A stretch of DNA of 64,000 bases from Liolophura sinensis (taxonomy: Eukaryota; Mollusca; Polyplacophora; Chitonida; Chitonidae). This document shows, piece by piece, positions 1 to 11,500 of this stretch. The notes beneath the pieces were generated by a model. The model made no database searches, had not been told where the DNA came from, and saw only the letters and a list, made by a program, of their open reading frames with translations. Every line of letters begins with the position of its first letter. Positions within the stretch are counted from its first letter, which is position 1. A program made the translations under genes and the position numbers. Where the stretch lies: assembly GCF_032854445.1 (NCBI RefSeq), contig NC_088296.1, positions 5,810,435 through 5,874,434 on the forward strand, given 5' to 3'.

Positions 1-287
1 AGATTCCCGGGTCGGCGTAAACTGCCTAGCCAGGTACCACAGAGATTAGCTCATCGCCGGAGGTTGGGATGCCGTCGTCACCAGAGAAGAACGATACTTG
101 CCCAGTCAACAGACCCTAGACTCAGGGACGAGACCAGGCCTTCCCGATCAGGCATTGCGTTTCATCCGGAACGATAGGGCGTGGCCAGCCCTGAAGATAT
201 CGTCTAACTGTTTGTAAATGTTTATATTTTTAGATATTGATTTGTTGTATATGACTCCTTTCATTCTAGTAAACTTTTGAATTTACC

Positions 288-382
288 GTAGGAGGAAACC
301 AACCGAGGCAATCCGCAGGTTGCTACCACATCTTCCCACGTTGGACCGAAGAGGAGGCCAGCATTAGCTGGACTTGAACCTG
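288..382 (-). mobile_element. SINE-1 internal fragment
   Basis: AGGAGGAAACCAACCGAGGC, CAGGTTGCTACCACATCTTC, CCAGCATTAGCTGGACTTGA. Confidence 0.7.
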
Positions 383-399
383 CATATATTTTTTCAGGT

Positions 400-750
400 A
401 TTTCGCCAGCTATCACACTGTCGTCGCTGCTCTGTTTGGCTCTCTGTGCTGTAGGTCTATCACACTGTCATCGCTTTTCTGGATTTACTCTTTATGCTGT
501 ACGTCTATCACACTCTCGTCACTTTTCTGGATTTACTCTCTATGCTGTGCGCCTATCACACTGTCGTCGCTGCTCTGTTTAGCTCTGAATGTTGTACGCC
601 TATCACACTATCATCTGTTCTGGTTTGGCTCTCTATGCTTTACGTATATCACACTGTCGTCGCCGCTCTGGTTCGGCTCGCTGTGCTGTACGTCTATCAC
701 ACTGTTGTCCCCGCTATGGTTTGGCTTTCTGTGCCGTACAGCGTTAATTA
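400..750 (-). repeat. Dispersed repeat C with a 47-bp module tandemly expanded about 7-fold
   Basis: TCTATCACACTGTCGTCGCT and GCTCTGTTTGGCTCTCTGTG recur every 47 bp. The same module occurs 1-3 times in the family C copies elsewhere (for example 42310, 51960, 55200). Minus orientation relative to the 42310 copy. Confidence 0.85.
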
Positions 751-934
751 TATTACATTCTAACATACCTCAAAAAGTTCCAAACTAAATGTAATGATGA
801 GCGAAGTGTGTTCAAATTGACAGTCTATACACAGTTGCCTTATAAGGATGGCATCAAACAACAAGCATCTACATATTACATCTGGGTATAAGCTCAACAT
901 GGGAAACGATACGTTTTTCAACGTTCTCTTACTT

Positions 935-1170
935 CTAACCCCTCCAAAAACTGCGGATTGCTGGTATTGCTAGCAAACGATGGGAGTGAACAGCTTGTAC
1001 TCCATGATGGCAGACATTTTCCGTGATACAGGACTCAACCGGTACACAAACCACTGTCTTCGCGCCACTGCACCCACTGTTCTGAGAGACGCGGGTCTTG
1101 GAATACATTGCATAATGTCCGCAACTGGCCACCAGAACGAGTCCAGCCCGAGGTGTTCCATACATCTAGA
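935..1170 (+). pseudogene. Tyrosine-recombinase (DUF3504/Crypton-like) relic
   Basis: The plus-strand frame MGVNSLYSMMADIFRDTGLN RYTNHCLRATAPT followed by IMSATGHQNESS resembles the C-terminal part of the DUF3504 tyrosine-recombinase-like domain found in KIAA1958-type proteins and Cryptons: YTNHSxRAT (the HxxR box) and xxGH. An in-frame TAG at 971-973 interrupts the WYxxxPxG-type segment upstream, and no Tyr follows where the nucleophile is expected (SSPRCS). It is therefore a decayed mobile-element or domesticated-gene fragment. The frame stays open to 1444, but I see no similarity there. Confidence 0.65.
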
Positions 1171-1699
1171 GGTCGTTGTTTTATTCCAGTCGTCAGATAC
1201 CTCTGTGACTTGTGTCAGCGCGCCTGATTCCATAGCTACCGTCACCAAGACACAGAGTGTGACCCGAGTTGAAAAAGTTGTAGGCCTGAGTCTGCCGAAA
1301 TGGGCTCCACATGATTATCAAATTGTCGACAACGCTACCATCTTAGAAAGCACCTTTCAACTCAGCTTCAACAGAATCTACAAGTTTCTCCACGAAATAA
1401 ATCGTTTACTTCTGACGGTATTTTTTATTAATTATTTGACTTAAAATCATCATTCATCTGTCGTGGCCAAAGTGTTATGTTCAAATTTTAGAGTTCGAAC
1501 TGACATGTAGAGGTGCCGGCAGAAAATGTGCATTTATTGGTCACGTGCCTCGTTCTGATTGGATGATATATTTTCCATCCATTGCATTGGCATGGACTTC
1601 ATAACAACGCAACGAAGACTTTCACATATTAACAAAAAGGAGATTGGTTGTTTTCTGTGTTATCCCCCCCCCTGTCCCCTATTGGCTCCATTATTTTAT

Positions 1700-1868
1700 A
1701 ATGGTATGTCTGCAGCATCCTGCGGATGGTCGTGGGTTTCCCCTGGCTCTGTCCAGTTTCCTCCCACCATAATGCTGGCCGCAGTCGTATAAGTGAAGTA
1801 TTCTTGAATACAGCGTAAAACACCAATCAAATAAATAAATAAATAACCAATCAAATAAATAAATAAAT
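1700..1868 (+). mobile_element. SINE-1, 3' part
   Basis: CCTGCGGATGGTCGTGGGTT, CCACCATAATGCTGGCCGCA, GCGTAAAACACCAATCAAAT, (AAATA)n. Confidence 0.85.
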
Positions 1869-2797
1869 AAATCATAATGTTATGCTAAAATAAAACGTAG
1901 TTATTCTCACTACTAAAGTAATAATTTCTATAAAACTCACTCAAAATAGTCACTAGCGGTCGAATATCGACTTTTGGAGTCAATTTTTGAGATGAACCAG
2001 TGCAGTACTTTGGCTCCTACTCTCCGATAAAGTAATCCAGTAAGGGCTGCTTTACACAGATTATTACAGTTACCAAAATTAGTTAACAGTAGTTAAAACC
2101 AGAATAGATATAGGAAAAAACAGTAAAATAGCATCATAACATATATAAACAGGTCTAATGCAGACATGACCAAAGGAAGTAGTGCACATAATGTGAACAC
2201 TGTGCCAACAACATGGTCGTCACGAGTGCGGGAAGTTGGGAAGCATGAAAAACAGGCAATTTAGGTATTTATCACTTATTTTCTTCTGTTTTTCAAGTGC
2301 ATTTTATTTAGAATTCTATGAGAGTCTTTTTGGTCCAAGACGGAGTGTCCATGCTACACACAAGCACGGTTCATGCAATACGTAGTACATGGGTATCACA
2401 ATATAGTGTTACATTACCACATTTACTAATCATTGTTTAAATCCACCACTGCCAGTATGCTGGACTTAACATCATTGGTTCAAAACACAGGCATGGAACA
2501 GAGCGCCAGAGATTCTTATGGCTCTGTTCATATTTACTTAGAAGAAACTTTTACTTGCGGTAAAAGTGTGACAAAAGTGCCGGTAAAAAGTACAGGCATG
2601 TTTGAACTTTATCGTTACGATAGTTACAGAAAAACAGAACATAACTTGTCACTTGGCCTATTAAACCTTTCTAGAGAATCCTAATGAGCATAGCAATGAA
2701 AATGAAAATGAACAAAAGTTTTAGAGGAGGTCGTGGATAGCAACTAGGCACTATTTTAAAGTCGTTAGATTAGTCGTTTTGGAAAAGATGTTCTCAG

Positions 2798-3155
2798 ATG
2801 CCCAGGGGAGTGAGTGAGTGCTCGGGGTTGAACGTCGTATATAGCAATTTTTCAATCACATGACGTCGAGTCCTTAGAGTGCCCAGATAGCACATTTGGC
2901 AGAGTGTCCGCAGAGTAGATCCAGGGTCATTCCTGGGACGGATCACTCCTAAGACATTAAAGGAGGAAGTTGTACCTTCTTCTTTTGGCGTTCAGCACTA
3001 AATAAAAGTGCAATGACTGGCTGACCCGTATCAGTGTAACGGCTTGCTTGCCTTCGTTAAGTCGTCTCAGAGAAGCAGCACTAGATAAAAGAAGGGTGAA
3101 AATCCCTCCTGCAACAAGTAGGCATGTTACACGTACATACACTATAAGGATTGCT
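2798..3155. mobile_element. Two SINE-2 pieces in opposite orientation
   Basis: 2798-2880 reads forward as GAGTGAGTGCTCGGGGTTGA and TTTTTCAATCACATGACG. From about 2880 the head CCAGATAGCACATTTGGCAG starts a plus-orientation copy running to ACTGATACGGG-like sequence (reverse form GACCCGTATCAGTGTAACGG) and ending near 3155. Confidence 0.75.
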
Positions 3156-4538
3156 TCTCATTGCATGGTCTCGTCCTAATTTCGTATTTAACATACTTTC
3201 TTGTTGTTGTTTTTTGTTGGTTTATTTTTTGGTCTGTGTTATTCGTCGTTTTGGGAATTGATTGATTATTCAAATGGAACTGGTATATTGGTTGAGGACT
3301 GGTGAACGAATGTCTGTTTGCATATGCACAGAAGCATACACTGAAGTGAGTTTCTATCCTTGTTAGCAGTGTGGAAGTCAAATGATGGATAAAGGGTAGG
3401 TTACCTCAGTGAAACTGAAATATATTTATCTTCATAAGACAACCAAATAAATAAATATGTGACAAATATGTCTATTAGACTTTTATTTTCGCTCCATATT
3501 ACACATAGCAGGACAAGTTAATGACAGACCACCAAGTGTGCTCGACAGCAAAATTCACGTACGATGTCCGCGTGGTTGCCATGTTTGGTATTAGCATATC
3601 TTGTCAATTATTGACTGAAATTCATGTTTTTTCAACATTTTTAATACAAGTTCGCCAAGTTCTTGACTCTCCCAAAATAATATTTCCAAGAAAAATAAAA
3701 AGGACTTCTTGGATCAGAAGTGCCTGAAATTTTCCACCTATACTCTACCGTGAATTTATTAAGTCACGGTACTTCGGCCTTACTGAATAAAAATCCGATC
3801 TTAAGCTTGCCAATAAACGACAGAACAGATTTACACATTGTAAGGTTTATGTGTTATACATCAAGACCACCGTTCAGCAAACTAAACCTTTAACAGCACA
3901 GCCAAATAAGTTTGAGTAAAAATATTTTTCTGGTTACCGTCGATCTTCAAACAGCAGGTTCAAAACTCTTGCCCTTTTTAATCGAGAATGCCTTTTTGGT
4001 AGGATATCACAATTAAATCAGCCATCTTTTCTGTGACCGTGTAGCGTTTAGGGGTACATAACCGTTATATACCTCTGATTCAGAGATCGACAGAATTGTG
4101 GTGGGATTTTGCAATTCACACGTCATCTACGTGACGATCAACCCGAGAACATTGCCACTTGTGATACAAGTAGTATGGGAGACAGACAACATGTCTCAAG
4201 TACACTGCTTTTGAGATCACAGCGCTTATCAGAACAACAATCAACTGTGATATATATAATCCAGTTGTGTTTCAGATTTTGACTTTGAAATGCGACTCCA
4301 GGTTTGCTACTGGAGTATACAGTTCTCCCTGCGATGACCGGAAGCCGTCGACTCCTTCTTCATTTCACCATATTCGAGCTAGCACGTTACTACAGAGATA
4401 CATTTAAGTATCGATAATGGTGCGGAATCATATGTATGCCTGCTATATAAGAGATGAATGTGCTATAGCGCAGTATTTGTTATTTGAATAACGAATCTTA
4501 AGCCAGCGCGGATTTCGTTGTTTTAACAACGAAAAAAT

Positions 4539-4806
4539 GGGCCTCGTGGCTCAGTTGGTTATTGCGCTAGCGCAGCGTAATGACCCGCGAGCCTCTCATC
4601 AATGCGGTCGTTGTGAGTTCAAGTCCAAGCTCATGCTGGCTTCCCCTCCGATCGCACGTGGGGAGGTCTGCCAGCAACCTGCGGATGGTAGTAGGTTTCC
4701 CCCCAGGCTCTGCTGGGTTTTCTCCGTGGCCGCCGTCGTATAAGAGAAATATTCTTGAGTACGGGCAAAAACACCAGTCAAATAAAATAAATAAATAAAT
4801 AAATAA
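4539..4806 (+). mobile_element. SINE-1, full length (tRNA-derived)
   Basis: Head GGGCCTCGTGGCTCAGTTGG (A box), GTGAGTTCAAGTCC (B box), body GGCCGCCGTCGTATAAGAGA, tail (AATA)n. Resembles the MetaSINE-type mollusc SINEs as I recall them; not searched. Confidence 0.88.
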
Positions 4807-5986
4807 ATGTAAGCCTATTTGGGGGAATTCCCCGCGACATGTATCTTGATAAGCTGCTTCCAGCAATGAAACACAGGTGCACATCGGCTGTTGCATAAAG
4901 AACCTTTACCCACACAGTGCATCCATGACAAAATTCTTCATCACCCTGGAAACCCATTGGCAGTAAGTTTGTCTAAACTTGCATGCTGATAAGGCATACT
5001 AGTAGGAATAAGGCTAGTTTAATGTGCATTTCAGCAGTTTAGGCGAGACAAGGCGAGGAGTGTCAAAAACTAGCGTCGGTAAAAGGCGTGGTTTTGCAGT
5101 GCTTACTACACTGAATATACAACTGTCTGTCGCCTCAACGAATTCAAATTTTGTGACACCCCCTACTAGTCTCGCGAGAACTCCCGAGACTCCTCCAATA
5201 CTATAACAATTGTATAGCTCTCTAACATGAAACGAAATGATTAATCGCCTGTTGTCTTGACCTCGAGTCTCTCAACTTTCTATTGGCAGTCGGCACCCAT
5301 ACAAGCCAATCTTTTGTCAAAATCGCCGTATTTGACGGACTGGCTTTTCGAATAGCTGACTTTCAGTTTCACTATTTAAATGTTGAAATTTATCAGTTTC
5401 CTTCAGTTCTCTTGTCCGAATCTCACGTGTTGTTAGATCACATGACGTAAACTGTCCTATAATATTTTGTGTGCCGGTATGGATTTTCCCTGTCTTCCTG
5501 GCATTTGATTGACTCTCCGATAAATGGGTCACGCAGCTTTTTTTCACAGAGAATCAAGTTTTACTTATGAGCGGGTGACTCGGACTCGGTATGAATAATA
5601 GGCAGCTGATACAGTATCAGATACATGCTTATCTTAAGTATTTTGTAGAATCATACTCTTCTGTTACGTCATTAAAGTTCACCTTATTAGTGAAGAAGAC
5701 AAGATTTTGGTATCATTTACATATTCAGTTCATACCATTTCAAGGGCGTAGGCAGCAAAGGGGGCGGGGGAACAGTAGGGGTTACTATCCTAGCTAACCA
5801 GGCGACAGCCCTGGGCTCTGGGATGACGGAGCAGCCTTAGATTTAAGACAAAATTTTAATTATTTAATTTTGTATGTTTCTTTCCGTCTTATTTTTCTGA
5901 AATTTGTTGTACAATAATTTACCCAAAATTTCTCATAAATTACGTTGCCTTGTGGCGTAAACTTTTTGTGAAAGTTGCCCTACCAT

Positions 5987-6215
5987 TAATGCAACAGAAA
6001 TGTCGACATGACGTCATTGACGGCATGCAAGAGAAATGTCGGTTTGACATCATTGGTGGCATGCAAGAGAAATGTCGGTTTGACATCATTGGTGGCATGC
6101 AAAAGAAATGTCGGTTTGACGTCACTGGTGGTATGCAAGAGAAATGTCGGTATGACGTAACTGGTGGCGTGCAAGAGAAATGTCTGTATGATGTCACTGA
6201 CAGCATGCTGTGCAT
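5987..6215. repeat. 36-bp minisatellite, about 6 copies
   Basis: GAAATGTCGGTTTGACATCA with TTGGTGGCATGCAAGA repeats every 36 bp. As 36 is a multiple of 3, it is open on both strands (for example MQEKCRFDIIGG). It lies in the gene A 3' flank and no promoter or homologue is evident. Confidence 0.9.
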
Positions 6216-6575
6216 AATAAATGTAATCAATAAAGACAACGTTAAAATTACAACACTACAAGGCACGTAACTCAGTGAAAAAAGTCTGGATAACTATAAG
6301 TGAAGATGTTTTAGATACAGCTTTAATGCATTCATAAGGCGTTCACCAATCAGTTAAATGGATCACATTTTAATTCTGATTGATTGGCTTGCCACGTCCC
6401 GCATACCTTCCATAATGTTGTTAGCAAGTGAAAGTAAAACCAAAATGTTAACTATTACACATGCAGTGGTGCAAACAACGGCAAAACAATAATATAATTT
6501 TGGTTACATCTTCACTGGCTTGAAAAGAATTCTAGAATGAACGTGGAAACGTCACAAAACAAAAAATTAGAAGTT

Positions 6576-7573
6576 GTCCTCCATATATGTGTATGATGTC
6601 CTCCATATATGTGTATGACGTCCTCTATACATGTTTATGACGTCCTCTATATATGTGTATGATGCCTTCCATATATGTGTATGACGTCCTCCATATATGC
6701 GTATGAAGTCCTCCATATATGTGTATGATGTCCTCCATATATATGCATGATTTCCTCATACATGTGTATGACGTTCTCTATATATGTGTATAATGCCTTC
6801 CATATATGTGTATGACGTCCTCCATATATGTGTATGGCATCCTCCATATATGTGTATAATGTCCTCCATATATGTGTATGATGTTCTCCATATATGTGTA
6901 TGACTTCCTCCATAGATGTGTATAATGTCCTCCATATATGTGTATGATGTTCTCCATATATGTGTATGACTTCCTCCATATATATGTATGATGTCCTCCA
7001 TATATATGTATGACGTCCTCTATATATGTGTATGACGTCCTCCATATATATGCATGACGTCCTCCATATGTGTATGGCGTCCTCCATACATATGTATGAC
7101 GTCCTCCATATCTGTATTTTATGTCCTCCATATATATGTATGACGTTCTCCATATATGTGTATGACGTCCTCTATATATGTGTATGACGTCCTGCATATA
7201 TATGCATGATGTCTTCCATATATGTGTATGGCGTCCTCCATACATATGTATGACGTCCTCCATATCTGTATGTTATATCCTCCATATATATGTATGATGA
7301 CCTCCATATATGTGTATGATGTTCTCCATATATGTGTATGACGTATTCCATATATGTGTATAATGTCCTCCATATATGTGTATGATGTTCTCCATATATG
7401 TGTATGACGTCCTCCATAGATGTGTATGATGTCCTGCATATATGTGTATGATGACCTTTATATATGTGTATGATGTCCTCAATATATGTGTATGGGGTCC
7501 TCCATATATGCGTATAATGTCCTGCATATATGTGTATGATGTTCTCCATATATGTGTATAACGTCCTCCATAG

Positions 7574-7667
<94 letters not shown>

Positions 7668-8205
7668 GTGATGTGCTCCATATATATGTGTGAAGTCCTC
7701 CATATGTATGTATGACGTGCTGCATATATGTGTATGACGTCCTCCATATATGTGGATGACGTCCTACATATATGTGTATGACGTCCTCCATATATGTGTA
7801 TGATGTCCTCCACATCTTTTTGTTATGTCCTCCATATATATGTGTATGATGTCCTCCATATATATGTGTGATGTTCTCCATATATGCATATGATGTCCTC
7901 CATATAAATATGTGTGATGTCCTCCATATATGTCTATGGTGTCCTCCATATGTGTATATGACGTCCTCCATAGATGTGTATGATGTCCTCCATATATGTG
8001 TATGATGCCCTCCATATATGTGTATGATGTCCTCCATATATATGTGTATGATGTCCTCTATATATATGTGTATGATGTCCTCCATATATGTGTATGATGC
8101 CCTTCATATATGTGTATGATGTCCTCTTTACATATGTGTATGCTGTCCTCCGTATATGTGTATGATGTCCTTTATATATGTGTATGATGTTCTCCATATG
8201 CATGT
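6576..8205. repeat. 22-bp minisatellite with internal (TA)n
   Basis: About 70 copies of GTCCTCCATATATGTGTATG AT, interrupted at 7581-7666 by a pure TA/AT microsatellite of about 85 bp. It starts just past the gene A poly(A) candidate. Because 22 bp is not a multiple of three, all minus frames cycle through the same 22-residue pattern, which explains the long apparent ORFs. Confidence 0.97.
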
Positions 8206-8237
8206 AAGTTTTTTGTGGTCTTTTTACTGATGCCTAC

Positions 8238-8243
8238 TTTATT
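8238..8243 (-). promoter_or_regulatory. Possible polyadenylation signal of gene A
   Basis: TTTATT on the plus strand reads AATAAA on the minus strand, about 140 bp past the gene A stop and just before the 22-bp array. Position fits a short 3' UTR, but the motif is common in AT-rich sequence. Confidence 0.45.
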
Positions 8244-8381
8244 TTCGTTTTCTTTTCGTTTAAACTTATACTCTAGAGTCTCATTTTATCAAACTATAAT
8301 TATTATAGTATTGTCATATTACATTTAAATTGCAATCGCTTACACAGCCAAACACAGAAAAAAAAGAGCAAAGGACAAGTG

Positions 8382-8522
8382 TCAAGCGCCATATCCATGC
8401 TCATCAAACCATCTTCCTATTGCCTCAAAGTTGTTCTTCATCCACTCTATGTTACTTTGTGTCGTTACGATAGAGTCCTCGAGATCTTTCGCACCCGTGT
8501 AGTCGCCAATAAACCTTTTAAG
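8382..8522 (-). CDS. Gene A exon 21: C-terminus and stop
   Basis: Residues 947-992 and stop [23 protein letters not shown], then [20 protein letters not shown], matching the final NxxWxxxNxxxVxxWL helix of M1 enzymes. Acceptor TATTCAG|CTT. Confidence 0.93.
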   Translation of the reverse strand, partial: LKRFIGDYTGAKDLEDSIVTTQSNIEWMKNNFEAIGRWFDEHGYGA

Positions 8523-11500
8523 CTGAATATACAAGAATTGAAAGGGAAAAAAGTAGTCAGGATTTATTGACAAAGATGGTGTTAATGAACATTCATGGTG
8601 AGTTTAAAAGGAATGAAATGTAATATAGTTAAAACCGTACAGGATAGAGAGTGAAACCAGGGCAACGACGACAGTGTGATAGCTGGCAAATTGTCACATG
8701 TAATTGGTGAAACATGGCCTCTTGTCAGTTTACCTCAGTTAGGATTTCGTTTTAACTGTTCACGTAACTAGCAGCAATTTATACCCCACCAAGCCCTATG
8801 GCTTAAGCAGAAATAGGTAAAACAAAATGCTGTGATGTTAATTGCAATTTATAGACCTCACTTGTCTAAAATTACCGAAAGTATTGTGTTGTAGAGACAA
8901 TTTTTTTTCACGATTTAGTGCCAGTGAGATGCGTATACCTCAGTTTCAAAACTTATGACACATTGTACTTTGAAACTGGTAGACTCAGTATAAAAGTCAG
9001 TATAAAAGTAACAGGGAACTCATAAATTTTCCCGCCTTTCACAAAATGGCGCAAATATAAGTACCAGTCTCGTTCTTGCGTGTATTGCGTGTATGTTTTC
9101 ATACACACTTAAGCATGTTCACGGTTAGTTCTTCAGCGTTACAGAAAAAAAACTATGTGATTTACTTCGACTTAAACCTCTTCGTGCGTCCTAGCCCGAT
9201 AGTGTCTCCCACTGAAATGTATTCTACAGAATTCCCACTATTTCAGTGATTCTCTGCCAAATGGCATACTTGTTTTATTTATTCATTTGTCCATTCCTTA
9301 GAGAAACGATCAATACACTGAGTCTCAAGGCTCACTGGCAGTGTCAGACGATTTCTCGGTTGCACGATTCTGGACAGACTGTTTCTGTACGTACACGATT
9401 ACGTAAATGCACCGCGGTTCCTCTGGGATCTTCAGATATCCCTAGTTTTTTTTGGATTAGTGACATAAGTGGCCCCATTAACCAAGGGCAAGAGAGCGTT
9501 CAGGTGACTGGATGAGTGAGTTAAGTGACCTCTGTATGAAGGTCATACGAAGGGGTATGAAGGGACCGCCCAGGCGTGATGAGAGTTACGTAACGTCGCT
9601 AAAAGCCGTTTGTCGCGTTAGTCCAGGAGTATGGGAGAGCAATGACCTCAGAACATTTACTTGACTGGAAATATTTTTTTCTTTGGAAAATTTATGTTTC
9701 AAATCCACTTACGTTTCGAAGGTCAAAGTCTGTGTTGAAAGCTGTCTGAAACGTGTGTTTGAACAGCATGTATTTCGTACCTCCTCTGAAATACATAAAA
9801 GAACAAAACAATAAAAAAAGGTATCTCAAGTAAAACATCACAGTACACGGTAATCGTGGACATGTGTGTTCTCAGACATGAAGGTAAAACAGCACAGTAC
9901 ACGGTAATCGTGGACATGTGTGTACCCAGACATGAATGTAAAACATCACAGTACACGGTAATCGTGGACATGTCTGTACAAAATATCACATTACACAGTA
10001 ATTGTGGACGTATGTGTGCGCCCAGGTGTGGGGGCGAAACATCACAGTACACGGCAATCGTGGACGTGTGTCTGCGCCCCGGTGTGTGGGCTAAGTATCA
10101 CTCTACACGGTAGCCGTGGACGCGTGTGTACGCCCAGGAGTGAGGGCAAAACATCACTGTATACGGTAGTCGTGAATGTGTGTGCGTTCCCAGGTGTGAG
10201 GGCAAAGCATCACAGTACACGGTATTCGTGGACGTGTTTGTACCCAGGTTTAAATGTAAATTATCAAAATACAATATTATTATTGTCTACATACTTGTAT
10301 ACACTCAGATAAAAAGGCGAATGATCCCAACATCACAACATACGGTAATGTTGCACCTGCATTTGTGCCTCCAGATTTCGAGGCGAACGCTTTAAGCATT
10401 AGTCAATAGAAGCGGTGGGACTGTTTACGGACAACCATGTCAACGAACAGAGGGATGACCGGACGGATGGAGGGACGGAGAGATGTCTAACAATTCCCCT
10501 GGACAAAATTGTGCCAAGTTGTTGAACAGGAAACCGAACAAAGTACTTACGACAACTTTTCCCAGTGTTCTTGAATATAACGCCAGAGAAGCGGTTTGTT
10601 TTCCGTCGAGCACCGCTTCGCCATGGAGCGTACTATGATTCGCTGAAGCACCGAGTCATCCCTCAAGCTCCATGATAAATATCTAAAACAGCAAGCACAC
10701 ACGTAACTTTCAAGGAATTTACATATTTTTCCACTCTCAGTTTGTTGGGCAGGAGAGGAAAAGGAGTTTATGACGCTCACTTAGCCGTTTGCTTAAATTT
10801 AATTTTTGTTTACACCAATATGTATGTGGGAATGCTCGTTTAGCTTACCAAAGGTCAGGTGCTTTAGCACGGACACTCCGGTATCCTCCACATAGATCAA
10901 AACATCGCTATTGGCATGTGTAATTTTCGTAATATTATCTCCACATTTCGGACGAATACTTCCTTAAACCTGTACACTTAGAGCACTATTGAGACACATC
11001 TAACAAATCTATGCGTCGAAACAGACATTCGTATACCAGCCGTCAACCAATAACGTTCCAGGTCAATACTCGAAATGCCAATCCCCAAAACGACGTGTAG
11101 CACAAACCACCAAAGATAATTTATCGATACGTACATACGTTCAGTTTGGTGTCTTGTGCTGGAAATATTGACCTTTACTGCAAAATATTTGTGAGACCTA
11201 TTCTCTTAATAACTAACAATAGAATCCTTAATTTTAAACCGTTCGACCAGTCAGAAAACGTTTTCATGTAACCTTTAGTCGATGTGAGACCATTATCACT
11301 GTTGCCAGAGGCGGTGCGTTTAAACCGCAACGGAGATAGTGTCTGAATGTCCTTGAAAAAGTATAAAAGGTCAATCCAAAAAAAGAGTTTTACATAAAAA
11401 TAGGGAGATCTCGTACCAGTTTGATGAAATTGCACAAAACTATCAGGAACAAAATCAGACCAGATGAATTTACCTCAGTTAGGCTTTTATTCGAACTCTT

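Larger units (their letters stand above)
1870..5986. other. 3' flank without recognised genes
   Basis: Outside the SINEs at 2798-3155 and 4539-4806 I see only AT-rich sequence and short chance frames; nothing recognised. The same holds for 1-287 and 1445-1700. Confidence 0.6.

Noticed and set aside
6647-8203. Long His/Tyr/Ile-rich ORFs
   Set aside because: All follow from the 22-bp repeat cycling through three frames.
9838-10270. Junction-seeded array at exon 20
   Set aside because: It lies near the acceptor, but its unit does not match the exon 20 boundary.
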